A stretch of 64,000 nucleotides of DNA from VRUE01 sp963702575. GTDB taxonomy: Bacteria; Actinomycetota; Thermoleophilia; Solirubrobacterales; 70-9. Of the stretch, positions 49,430 to 57,203 are shown in pieces. Below the pieces are notes generated by a model. That model ran no database searches, was not told the origin of the DNA, and saw only the letters and a program-made list of their open reading frames with translations. The translations under genes and the position numbers were made by a program. The DNA lies in NCBI GenBank assembly GCA_963702575.1, contig CAVPCU010000005.1, positions 62,001 to 126,000 of the forward strand, in the 5' to 3' direction. Every line of letters starts with the position of its first letter. The stretch's first letter is position 1.

Positions 49430-50052
49430 TGGAGAGCGCGACGGTCGCCCTCGGCCACGGCCACGAGGAGCACCACGGGCCGCCGGAGGCTAACCAGAGC
49501 TCGCGGATCGACAAACAGACGCTCGGCATCCTCCTCTTCATCGTCTCCGAGGTGATGCTGTTCGGCGCCTTCTTCGCCTCCTACTTCTTCCTCCGTGTGG
49601 TCGTCCACCCGCCGGTCTGGCCACCGCACCCCTACAAGCTGCCGGTCGCCGTCGCCGGCGTCAACACGGCGATCCTGGTCTCCTCCAGCTTCACCATCCA
49701 CTACGCCCTGGAGTCGATCCGCCGTGGCAACCGCAAAGGGCTGAAGCTCGGCCTGGTGCTGACCTGGATGCTTGGCGCGACCTTCCTCTTCATCCAGATC
49801 AACGAGTACGTTCACATCGGCTTCAGCGCCCGCGACCTCGCCTTCGGCTCGATCTTCTACGGCCTCACCGGCCTCCACGGCGCCCACGTATTCGTCGGCC
49901 TGATGCTGCTCAGCTTCGCCTCGATCCGCGCCTTCCGCGGCCACTTCGGCCCCAAGGCCGAGGACCACCTAGGCGTCGAGGTGCCGAGCATCTACTGGCA
50001 CTTCGTCGACATCATGTGGCTAATCGTCTACACGGCTGTCTACATCCTCTAG
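49429..50052 (+). CDS. ctaE: Cytochrome c oxidase subunit III
   Basis: A 207-residue five-helix subunit III. The His-rich N-terminus (HGHEEHHGPPEA) is followed by LGILLFIVSEVMLFGAFFAS, FYGLTGLHGAHVFVGLMLL and the C-terminal YWHFVDIMWLIVYTAVYIL, all typical. It stabilises subunit I and the D-channel proton entry. It is the short five-helix form common in actinobacteria. A small two-helix frame follows. Confidence 0.95.
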   Translation: MESATVALGHGHEEHHGPPEANQSSRIDKQTLGILLFIVSEVMLFGAFFASYFFLRVVVHPPVWPPHPYKLPVAVAGVNTAILVSSSFTIHYALESIRRGNRKGLKLGLVLTWMLGATFLFIQINEYVHIGFSARDLAFGSIFYGLTGLHGAHVFVGLMLLSFASIRAFRGHFGPKAEDHLGVEVPSIYWHFVDIMWLIVYTAVYIL

Positions 50053-50056
50053 CGCG

Positions 50057-50230
50057 CTGAGAATCTCCGAGGCAGCCGTTTTCCGCTGGGTCGTGATCGT
50101 CGCCCTGGCGGCCGCGTCGACGATCGGGTTGACCTTGCTGACGACGCCGCTGGTCGGCGCGCTCTGGGGGCTTGTCCTCGTCTGCGCCGGTGCCGTGCAC
50201 GCGTATCGCTGGCTGAAAAAACGCTCTTAG
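50057..50230 (+). CDS. Small two-helix membrane protein after subunit III (CTG start)
   Basis: A 57-codon frame starting four bases after the ctaE stop. The product has two hydrophobic helices (WVVIVALAAASTIGLTLL and LVGALWGLVLVCAGAVHAY) and ends in WLKKRS. Only CTG (50057 or 50036) gives a full first helix; GTG 50090 would start inside it. Position and topology suggest a small accessory or subunit IV-like oxidase component. It converges with ctaA, overlapping by four bases. Confidence 0.5.
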   Translation: MRISEAAVFRWVVIVALAAASTIGLTLLTTPLVGALWGLVLVCAGAVHAYRWLKKRS

Positions 50231-51228
50231 GTCATTAGCTGGCTCGGCGCATCCGACTTTGACCCCCCTGCAGGTGGGTGAATGTCGGATGCGCGCTGGG
50301 GCCGGAGGTGTGACGCAACCGGTTCGAGGCGGCCGGCGGTGGCCACCGTCCAGAGCATCGCCAGCCAGGTGAGCGTGGCGAGGGCGACGTGGAGCCAGAC
50401 CAGCTCGCCGGGGAGCTTCAGCCACCACTGGACGCCGCCGACGACGCCCTGGAGGGCGAGCAGGCCGATCACGGCGGTGAGCGGCCGCAGGGCGCGGCTG
50501 TCGCCGTCAGGGCGGCGCAGGAGGAGCCAGACGGCGATCGCGGCGAGGCCGAAGACGGTTGCGATCGCGGCGTGGCGTTGGACGACCCATTCGAGGGTGC
50601 CGTGGCCCTCGAAGTGGAAGCGGTGGACGAGCTGGCCGGCATGGGCGCCGGCGTGGGGCCCGGAGGCGGTCGCGACCGTGCCGGCGGCGATCGTCAGCTG
50701 GCCGAGCGGGATCAGCGCCCGCACGGCCCAGACACCGAGCCGGTCGCTCGAGCGGCGCCGCTCCCAGGGCTCGTAGCGCGAGCACCAGGCGAGGGCGAAG
50801 GCGGCGTCGAGCAGCAGCATCGAGAGGATGAAGTGGCTCATCACCAGCCCGGGTGCGAGGTGGTACTCGACCACCAGCGCGCCGAGGATCGCCTGGCAGA
50901 TCACGCCGATCGGCAGCAGCGCGCCGAAGAGGGCGAGGTGCCCGCGGAACGGCCGGCGGAACCAGGCGAGCAGGGCGGCGGCGATCACGGCAATCCCGAC
51001 AAAACCGGTGAGGACGCGGTTGCCGTACTCGATCACGGCGTGGGTTTCGAGCGGGGGCGCCGCGCTGCCGTAGCAGCGGGGCCAGTCCGGGCAGCCGAGG
51101 CCCGAACCGGTGAGGCGCACCCCGGCGCCGGTGAGGACGATCAGCGCCAGCGCCCCGAGGGCGACCAGGGTCACCTGCGCGTAGCGCTGGGGGGAGATCT
51201 CGAGGCGATCCTTCAGCCGGGCGCCCAT
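50227..51228 (-). CDS. ctaA: Heme A synthase (CtaA/COX15)
   Basis: A 333-residue, eight-helix protein oxidising the heme O methyl to heme A. The family signature is present: TGAGVRLTGSGLGCPDWPRC with the two cysteines of the first external loop, VIEYGNRVLTG with the first His partner region, MSHFILSMLLLDA, and VQRHAAIATVFG. Heme A is needed by the A-type oxidase encoded alongside. The last 25 residues form a polar tail. The gene lies just downstream of a diheme cytochrome c gene on the same strand. Confidence 0.94.
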   Translation of the reverse strand: MGARLKDRLEISPQRYAQVTLVALGALALIVLTGAGVRLTGSGLGCPDWPRCYGSAAPPLETHAVIEYGNRVLTGFVGIAVIAAALLAWFRRPFRGHLALFGALLPIGVICQAILGALVVEYHLAPGLVMSHFILSMLLLDAAFALAWCSRYEPWERRRSSDRLGVWAVRALIPLGQLTIAAGTVATASGPHAGAHAGQLVHRFHFEGHGTLEWVVQRHAAIATVFGLAAIAVWLLLRRPDGDSRALRPLTAVIGLLALQGVVGGVQWWLKLPGELVWLHVALATLTWLAMLWTVATAGRLEPVASHLRPQRASDIHPPAGGSKSDAPSQLMT

Positions 51229-51271
51229 CGTCTCCGTGATGATGCCAGCGACCGGCGCCCGGCCGCCGGGC

Positions 51272-51991
51272 TCAGGCGCCCTTGCCGCCCGATCCGCCCT
51301 TGCCGCCGCCTCCCGAGGTGCTTTCGACCAGGTATTCGACCAGGTTTTCGATTTCCTTCGGCGTCAGCGTTTCGTGGAAGTTCTGCGGCATCACGTTGGC
51401 CGGGTAGCCCTTGGCGATCTTCGCGTTCGGGTCGAGGATCGATTCTTCGATCATCGACGAGCTCTGCCCGGGCAGCACTTCGTTCAGGTTCGGGCCGGTG
51501 ACCCCGCCCGATTTGGCCGCGGCGAGGGTGTGGCAGCCGCCGCAGCCGTTGTTGGCGAAGACCTGGGCGCCGGGGCCGCCAGGCACCTTCGGCGGCGCCG
51601 CGCCGGGCACGCCGGCGTAGGTGCCGACGTAGGCGGCGACGTCCTCGAGGTCCTGGCCGCTGACGACATCGGCGGGCATCGAGACGTTCGGGTCGCTGTT
51701 GGTCGGCCGCGGGATCTCGACCTGCGCCTTGACCACCCCTTCGATCGTTTCGCCGGGCTCGCCCGCTTCCCGAGCGGCGGCGAAGGCGTCGTCGAGGTTG
51801 GGGCCGATCTGGGCGGTCGTGCCGGCCTCGGCGAGGGTGTGGCAGACGCCGCATTTCTGGATGAAGAGGACCCGGCCGCGGCTGACGTCGGCGGTGCTGG
51901 TGCCGCAGCCCGAGGCCGGCAGCGCGATCGCCGCAAGGGCGGCGAAAACCGGCAGGACGCGGAAGGGATGGAGTCGTCGGGGCATCTGCAT
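51272..51991 (-). CDS. Diheme cytochrome c lipoprotein
   Basis: A 239-residue exported cytochrome with a lipobox (LPASGC, Cys29) and two class I heme c domains: CGVCH near residue 48 and CGGCH near residue 151, each followed by GPNL and a downstream Met (SMPADV, NVMPQNF). The Gly/Lys-rich C-terminus is short. It probably carries electrons to the CuA site of the oxidase. The start may be ATG 51991 or 51985. Glu codons are mostly GAA. It lies between ctaA and a CBS gene transcribed away from it. Confidence 0.93.
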   Translation of the reverse strand: MQMPRRLHPFRVLPVFAALAAIALPASGCGTSTADVSRGRVLFIQKCGVCHTLAEAGTTAQIGPNLDDAFAAAREAGEPGETIEGVVKAQVEIPRPTNSDPNVSMPADVVSGQDLEDVAAYVGTYAGVPGAAPPKVPGGPGAQVFANNGCGGCHTLAAAKSGGVTGPNLNEVLPGQSSSMIEESILDPNAKIAKGYPANVMPQNFHETLTPKEIENLVEYLVESTSGGGGKGGSGGKGA

Positions 51992-52038
51992 GGGGCGCGA
52001 AGCGGGCCGGAGTCTATACGTCAGCTAGGCTTGAGCCG

Positions 52039-52440
52039 ATGCAGGTTCGGGACGGGATGTCGGAGGTCGTTCTCAGCGTCGGGCCCTCGCATACGCTGCG
52101 TGAGGCGGCGGAGCGGATGGTCGAGAAGAAGACGGGCGCGGCGCTGGTCGCCGACGACGAGCAACCGGGCCCCTGCATCGTCACCGAGCGCGACATCCTG
52201 ATCTCCCTTGGCCGCGGCGAGGACCCCGACGTCGAGTGCGTCCGCGACCACATGAGCGAGGGCGTGGTCGCCGCCGAGCCCGACTGGAGCCTCGAGCGCG
52301 CAGCCGCCGAGATGTCGAAGCGCGGCATCCGCCACCTGGTCGTCTTCGAGGGCGGCGAAGTCGCCGGCATGCTCTCGATCCGCGACATCGTCAGAGTTTG
52401 GACTTCCGATGGCGCGACTTCGGGCATGACGCCCGACTGA
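52039..52440 (+). CDS. CBS domain protein
   Basis: A 133-residue protein with two CBS motifs (AALVADDEQPGPCIVTERDI and RHLVVFEGGEVAGMLSIRDI) forming one Bateman module for nucleotide sensing. It stands alone between the cytochrome c gene and the convergent second oxidase operon. A TAGGCT box lies seven bases before the ATG with no ribosome-binding site, again suggesting a leaderless mRNA. Its target is unknown. Confidence 0.9.
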   Translation: MQVRDGMSEVVLSVGPSHTLREAAERMVEKKTGAALVADDEQPGPCIVTERDILISLGRGEDPDVECVRDHMSEGVVAAEPDWSLERAAAEMSKRGIRHLVVFEGGEVAGMLSIRDIVRVWTSDGATSGMTPD

Positions 52441-52455
52441 ACCGGTCTCAGAACG

Positions 52456-52748
52456 TCAGGAGCGAGGTGGAGAGATGGTTTCAACGGGCAAAACAGCCCC
52501 TCGCACCTTTTGCCTGCGGGGGCGGCGGAAGTAGTCGCGGACGGCGCCGCGGACAATCGCCCGCAGGGCGAAGAGCGCGACGACGACGCCGACGATCGAG
52601 TAGATCCAGGGGGGAACATGAAGCCCCCGGCGAAGATGCCGCAGACGGCGAGCGCAGCGGCGAAGCCGAAGAAGGCCGGCGCCCAGGACGGGCGGGGCGC
52701 GTAGACGAGCTCGCCGGGCTCCGGGATCTCCCGGTGCTCCGCGCTCAT
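52456..52748 (-). CDS. Small two-helix oxidase-linked protein, apparently frameshifted
   Basis: The first 46 residues (from MSAEHREIPEPGELVYAPRP through a helix ending GGFMFPP) read from ATG 52748. At a run of six G (52609-52614) the frame must move by one base to continue into a second sensible helix (WIYSIVGVVVALFALRAIV) and a basic tail (GAVRDYFRRPRRQ) ending at TGA 52456. Without the shift the product becomes Ser-rich nonsense. One more base in the run would restore a protein of about 97 residues. This may be a sequencing indel, a real mutation or slippage. Topology and position suggest a subunit IV-like protein. Confidence 0.55.
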
Positions 52749-52858
52749 GAGGCGATGTAGAGCATCGCGGCGACGAAGCAGAGGGCGAAGACGGCGGCGG
52801 CGATGCCGCCGGCCATCAGGCCCGCCGCCATGTCGCGTCTAGCCGACTCTCGGTCCAT
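52745..52858 (-). CDS. Small single-helix membrane protein (37 aa)
   Basis: A 37-residue protein, ATG 52858 to TGA overlapping the next ATG (ATGA). A charged N-terminus (MDRESARRD) precedes one helix (GGIAAAVFALCFVAAMLYIA). It starts 11 bases after the ctaB stop on the same strand. The coupling and clean helix make it a credible small oxidase-associated protein. Family unknown. Confidence 0.55.
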   Translation of the reverse strand: MDRESARRDMAAGLMAGGIAAAVFALCFVAAMLYIAS

Positions 52859-52869
52859 CGGCGCGAAAT

Positions 52870-53766
52870 CTAGTGGACGAGGCGGTCGAGCGGCATCGAG
52901 AGGAAGAGCAGCGCCAGGTAGGCGAGCGAGAAGAGGTAGGTGCGCAGTGCCCAACGGCGGTCGGCGCTGCGCAGGAGGCGCACGGCGCAGTAGATGAAGC
53001 CGGCGCCGAGGGTCATCGAGACGAACAGGTACTCGACGTTGAATCCGCCGGCGCAGAAGGGGAGCTGGGTCACCGCGTAGAGCAGGATCGTGTAGAGCAG
53101 GATCTGGCGGCGGGTCTCGTCCTCGCCGCGCACGACCGGCAGCATCGGGACGCCGGCCCGCGCGTACTCGTCCTTCATCAGCAGCGAGAGAGCCCAGAAG
53201 TGGGGCGGGGTCCAGAAGAAGACGATCGCGAAGAGGTAGAAGGCGGTGCCGCTGAGCCCGCCCGTGACCGCCGCCCAGGCGACCAGCGGCGGGACCGCGC
53301 CGGCGGCGCCGCCGATGACGATGTTCTGCGGCGTCGCCCGCTTCAGCCAGAGCGTGTAGACGAAGACATAGCCGAAGAGGCCGGAGAGCGAGAGGGCCGC
53401 GGCCAGGGGGTTGACGGCCAGCGTCAGCAGCAGGAACGAGCAGAGGCCGAGGGTCGCGCCGAAGACGATCGCGGCGGCGGGGGAGATGCGGCCGGCGGCG
53501 ACGGGCCGGTCGGCGGTGCGGGCCATGGTGCGGTCGATGTCGCGGTCGACGGCGTGGTTGATCGCGCCGGCGCCGCCGGCCGAGAGGGCGCCGCCGAGGC
53601 AGGTGACGAGGACCAAGGCGGGGGAGGGGTCGCCGGCCACGTACATAGTCGTCGCCGTGGTGAAGAGCAGCAGCGACATCACCTTCGGCTTGGTCAGCGT
53701 GACGTAGTCGCGCGCGACCGCGAAGGCCGCGGGGCGCCGCGAGATCGCCGCTGCCGAAGCGTCCAT
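52870..53766 (-). CDS. ctaB: Protoheme IX farnesyltransferase (heme O synthase)
   Basis: A 298-residue UbiA-superfamily membrane prenyltransferase making heme O from heme B and farnesyl diphosphate. The first Asp-rich loop is NHAVDRDIDRTMARTADRP and the second region contains FFWTPPHFWALSLLMKDEYA; YVTLTKPKVMSLLLFT is the family N-terminus. ATG 53766 is preferred to longer forms. It lies five bases after the degenerate subunit I gene in one operon, and with ctaA supplies heme A. Confidence 0.95.
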   Translation of the reverse strand: MDASAAAISRRPAAFAVARDYVTLTKPKVMSLLLFTTATTMYVAGDPSPALVLVTCLGGALSAGGAGAINHAVDRDIDRTMARTADRPVAAGRISPAAAIVFGATLGLCSFLLLTLAVNPLAAALSLSGLFGYVFVYTLWLKRATPQNIVIGGAAGAVPPLVAWAAVTGGLSGTAFYLFAIVFFWTPPHFWALSLLMKDEYARAGVPMLPVVRGEDETRRQILLYTILLYAVTQLPFCAGGFNVEYLFVSMTLGAGFIYCAVRLLRSADRRWALRTYLFSLAYLALLFLSMPLDRLVH

Positions 53767-53771
53767 CCCGG

Positions 53772-55463
53772 TCAGGCTACCGGCTGGGACTCGGCCGCCG
53801 CGCGCTCCGCCTCGGCGCGGGCGCTGCGGTGGGCGATCGCCTCGCGGATGTCGCGCATCGGCCGGGCGCTGCGCACGTCCGGCGGGACGTCGAAGTTGTG
53901 CGGCTCGGGCGGTGAGAGCGCGAACCACTCGAGCGAGTCGCCGCCCCACGGGTCGTGCCCGGCGGCGGTGCCGCCCTCGCGGCTGAGGATCGCGTTGACC
54001 ACGCTCATCAGGATCCCAGCGGCGAGGACGAAGGCACCGATCGTGGCGATCAGGTTGTAGGTGCTGACGCCTTCGCCGGCGAAGAACTTATAGGCGTCGA
54101 TCACCTCGCCGTGGATCCCGCCGGCGAGGAAGAGCGGCACGAAGGCGACCAGCATGCCGATCCCCATCGTCCAGAAGGAGAACCGTGCCAGGTTCTCCCC
54201 CATCGTCCGCCCGGTCAGCTTGGGGTACCACCAGTGCAGCGCGGCGAACCCGCCGAAGACCGCGCCGCCGATCAGGGCGAAGTGGGTGGCGGCGGTGGCG
54301 TCGGTCGTGTTCTTCAGCTGCCAGGCGGCGGCGACCATCGACTGCTCGATCTCGGCGGCGAGGCCGATCGAGATCGAGGCCAAGGCGCCGAGGGCGAAGA
54401 GCAGCGGCGCCCGCATCCGCAGCGTGCCGCCCGCCATCGTCGCGATCAGGTTGAAGAAGACGAGGCCGAAGGGGACGATCAGCGCCAGCGACATCAGCAT
54501 CGCGAAGTACATCCAGCCGATCCCGATCGGCGCGGTCATCATGTTCTGCATCCAGGCGAGGGTGCCGAGCACGGCGATCGCGACCAGCGAGCCGATCACG
54601 GCGTTGCGGTTGAAGAGCGGCTTGCGCGCCATCGCCGGGACGATTTCGGCGATCGCGCCGAGGGCGAAGATCAGGATCAGCATGTAGGTGGCGCTGAAGA
54701 AGATCCAGCTGAGGTGCTGCCAGAGCAGCGGCGCGCCGCCGGCGCCGTCGGCGAAGAAGATGCCGTCGAAGTTGCGGTCGATCAGCAGCATCACGATTGC
54801 GGCGAGCATCACCGAGCCGGCGACGATCAGCAGCCAGGAGCAGATCGCCGCCGCCCAGGAGAAGATCGGCAGCCGGCGCCAGGCCATCCCGGGCGCGCGC
54901 AGCTTGCGCAGCGTCGCCACCAGGTCGACTGCGATCAGGACGAAGCCGAGGGTCGCCAGGCCGCAGGCGGCGCACCAGGCATCGACGCCGTTGTTGGCGA
55001 GGAAGGCCAGCTCGGAGAGCGGCGCCAGCGGGTTGACGCCGGCCTCGGTCGGGGTGAAGAGGAAGCCGGCGTAGAGCACGGTCGCCCCGGCGACGTAGAG
55101 CCAGAGGCCGAGCTGCCCGAGCCGCGGCAGCGCGGTGCCGCGGGCGCCGATCTGCAGCGGCGCGACGTAGTAGAAGAGGCCGAGCGCGAGCGGGATCGCG
55201 AAGAGGAAGATCGCGGTCGCGCCGTAGAGCGAGAGCACGCGGTTGAAGGTGACCGGGGTGAGGAAGGTGTTTTCCGGCACCGCGAGCTGCAGCCGCATCA
55301 GCAGCAGCTCGACCACGGCGATGAAGAGGAAGCCGAGCGAGGCCGCGATCAGCACCCGGCCGACGTCCTTGTGGTCGGCGCTGGTCGCGATCTGCACCCA
55401 GCGCGGCCGCCGCGCCGGGAAGCCGTCGACGACCAGCTCGGGGCTGGCGGCTGGCGCGCTCAC
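53772..55463 (-). CDS. Degenerate cytochrome oxidase subunit I homologue lacking CuB and heme a3 ligands
   Basis: A 563-residue, 12-13-helix subunit I homologue (starts HKDVGRVLIAASLG; ALPRLGQLGLWLY; RAPGMAWRRLPIF; WWYPKLTGRTM). Aligned with the intact ctaD of this window the ligands are gone: CuB His to S257, the cross-linked Tyr to M261, the His-His pair to Q306-N307, heme a3 His to A392, one heme a His to Y80 and the K-channel Lys to V335. Only the helix-X heme a His (H394) remains. Helices and spacing are kept, so selection seems to maintain a non-catalytic role. GTG 55463 overlaps its subunit II partner by four bases. Confidence 0.9.
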   Translation of the reverse strand: MSAPAASPELVVDGFPARRPRWVQIATSADHKDVGRVLIAASLGFLFIAVVELLLMRLQLAVPENTFLTPVTFNRVLSLYGATAIFLFAIPLALGLFYYVAPLQIGARGTALPRLGQLGLWLYVAGATVLYAGFLFTPTEAGVNPLAPLSELAFLANNGVDAWCAACGLATLGFVLIAVDLVATLRKLRAPGMAWRRLPIFSWAAAICSWLLIVAGSVMLAAIVMLLIDRNFDGIFFADGAGGAPLLWQHLSWIFFSATYMLILIFALGAIAEIVPAMARKPLFNRNAVIGSLVAIAVLGTLAWMQNMMTAPIGIGWMYFAMLMSLALIVPFGLVFFNLIATMAGGTLRMRAPLLFALGALASISIGLAAEIEQSMVAAAWQLKNTTDATAATHFALIGGAVFGGFAALHWWYPKLTGRTMGENLARFSFWTMGIGMLVAFVPLFLAGGIHGEVIDAYKFFAGEGVSTYNLIATIGAFVLAAGILMSVVNAILSREGGTAAGHDPWGGDSLEWFALSPPEPHNFDVPPDVRSARPMRDIREAIAHRSARAEAERAAAESQPVA

Positions 55464-56158
55464 GGCGTTTCCCCGTTTTCGATCAGCTTCACGACCCGGT
55501 CCTGCGCTTCCTGGATCTCGCCCTTGCGCTGTTCGACGAAGGCTTCGTATTCGGCCGGCGAGACGGCTTCGACCGCGGTCCTCATCGCCGCGTAGGCCTG
55601 GCCGGAGAGGGTCGCGGACTGGCCGTGGAAGGTGCCTTCTTCGTCGGCGCGGAAGAAGATGCGGTGGACCTTGCCGGGGACCGCGTCGGCCTTGCCGGCG
55701 AGGTCGGGCACGTCCCAGGTGTGGACGACGTCGGTCGAGATCAGGTCCAGCTCGACCTCGGTGTCGACCGGCACCACCAGCTTGTAGTAGGAGAAGGCTT
55801 TGTTGGGGTAGTCGTAGCGCCAGAGCCACTGCTGGCCGGTGGCTTCGATCCGCAGCGGCTTGGACTTCGCCGCCGCGAGGCCGGCCGGGCCGGTGCCCGG
55901 CGCCTCCCGCGCCTTCTCGGTGAAGACGATGCTGACGACGAAGATCGCCGCCGCGAAGATCGTCAGCATCGCGCCGACCCGGAACTGGATGCGCCGCCCG
56001 CCGGTGATCTGGCGCGGCTCGGCGCCGCGCTCGTCGCGATTTCGCCGCACGGTGTAGATCAGCGCCGCGTTGATCGCGACGACGACGATCGCCGCGGCGG
56101 CGAGGCCGATCCAAAGCAGCGTGTCGATCTGGTCCGTGCCAGGACTGTGAGGGGCCAA
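55460..56158 (-). CDS. Degenerate cytochrome oxidase subunit II homologue lacking CuA
   Basis: A 232-residue subunit II homologue with two N-terminal helices (residues 14-36 and 62-80) and a cupredoxin domain. The aromatic patch GQQWLWRYDYP and the first ligand position H146 (VVHTWDVP) are kept. The binuclear copper loop reads SATLSGQAYAAM: S181, T183, S185 and Y189 stand where C, E, C and H should be, with M192 kept and spacing unchanged. CuA cannot form. It starts with TTG 56158 and is coupled to the equally degenerate subunit I. Glu codons are mostly GAA. Confidence 0.9.
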   Translation of the reverse strand: MAPHSPGTDQIDTLLWIGLAAAAIVVVAINAALIYTVRRNRDERGAEPRQITGGRRIQFRVGAMLTIFAAAIFVVSIVFTEKAREAPGTGPAGLAAAKSKPLRIEATGQQWLWRYDYPNKAFSYYKLVVPVDTEVELDLISTDVVHTWDVPDLAGKADAVPGKVHRIFFRADEEGTFHGQSATLSGQAYAAMRTAVEAVSPAEYEAFVEQRKGEIQEAQDRVVKLIENGETP

Positions 56159-56232
56159 AGCGCGGCCATTCTAATCACGCAAGGCGGCGCCCCGCGCCCA
56201 GCGGTCGAGCCCGCGGCTCCGCAGGGTGCTCC

Positions 56233-56238
56233 TATACT
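56233..56238 (+). promoter_or_regulatory. Putative -10 box of the PAP2 gene (leaderless)
   Basis: TATACT lies ten bases before ATG 56249. It is the closest match to the -10 consensus in the window, and there is no ribosome-binding site between it and the start codon. Confidence 0.45.
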
Positions 56239-56248
56239 CGCCGGCTTC

Positions 56249-57193
56249 ATGACGAGGCGTTCCCGCCCATCACCGGCGCTGCGGCGCGTCGTGCGCGCCG
56301 GGGCGGCGGCGGCGATCGGCGCCGCCGTCGCGGCCCCGTTGCTGCGCCGCCGCGCGCGCCTCCCCGCTCCGGTGACCGTCGCGGCTTGCGCCGGCGGCCC
56401 GCTCGGCCTGGCCGTGCTGCGTCCGCGCTCCGGCAAGCGCGACGTCGCCATGTACATGCTGCAGATGTGGGCCTTCACGATGATCCACGAGCTGCCCTTC
56501 GACGACCCCGAGCGCCTCCGCGAGCGCCTGCGCATCCGCTACCCGATCGTCGCCGACCGGGCGATCGGCCTCGGCCAGCTGCCAAACGTCCGCCTCCAGC
56601 GGGGCCTCGCGCGCCTGCCGCGGGTGGGGACGCTGAACCGCTTCCTCACCTGGGTCCACTGGCTCTGGTTCTTCGAGCCCTACGTTGCCCTGGCCTTCAT
56701 CCTGCTCCGCCACCCCGACCGCTTCCCGCGGGCCGCGCGCCGGCTCGCCGCCGTCTTCGACCTAGGCTGCGGCGTCTACTTCGCCGTTCCCACCGCGCCG
56801 CCGTGGTGGGCCTCCGAGCAGGGCCACACCGGCGAGGAGGTGCGGCGGATCATGGTCGAGGTCGGCGAGGAAACCTGGAAGTCGGCCTGGCCGGGGATGT
56901 ACACGGCGCTGGGCGGCAACCCCTGGGCGGCGATGCCCTCGCTGCACTTCGCCACCTCGGTGACGGGGGCGATCTCCCTCTCGGAAACGGGCCGCATCCC
57001 CGGCGCCCTCGGCTGGGCCTACGCGCTCACCCTCGGCTTCGCCCTGGTCTACCTCGGCGAGCACTACGTCACCGACCTCGCCGCCGGGGCGGGGCTGGTC
57101 GCCGCCGTGCGCCGCGGCGAGCCGCTGGCCGAGCCGCTGGTGGAGGGGGTCAACGGCGCCCTGCGCAGCCTGGAGCGCCTGGCGAACGGGTAG
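56249..57193 (+). CDS. PAP2-superfamily membrane phosphatase
   Basis: A 314-residue membrane protein of the PAP2 (inositolphosphotransferase-like) type. Motif blocks are VPTAPPWWASEQ near residue 180, AAMPSLHFATS (PSxH) near residue 230 and GEHYVTDLAAG (HxxxD) near residue 271; the catalytic His residues are thus present. Helices flank each block. The N-terminus is basic, then hydrophobic. It may dephosphorylate or transfer phospho-head groups of lipids. The next gene, a flippase-like protein, starts ten bases later, suggesting joint work on membrane lipids. Confidence 0.82.
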   Translation: MTRRSRPSPALRRVVRAGAAAAIGAAVAAPLLRRRARLPAPVTVAACAGGPLGLAVLRPRSGKRDVAMYMLQMWAFTMIHELPFDDPERLRERLRIRYPIVADRAIGLGQLPNVRLQRGLARLPRVGTLNRFLTWVHWLWFFEPYVALAFILLRHPDRFPRAARRLAAVFDLGCGVYFAVPTAPPWWASEQGHTGEEVRRIMVEVGEETWKSAWPGMYTALGGNPWAAMPSLHFATSVTGAISLSETGRIPGALGWAYALTLGFALVYLGEHYVTDLAAGAGLVAAVRRGEPLAEPLVEGVNGALRSLERLANG

Positions 57194-57203
57194 CGTCTCG
57201 GGG

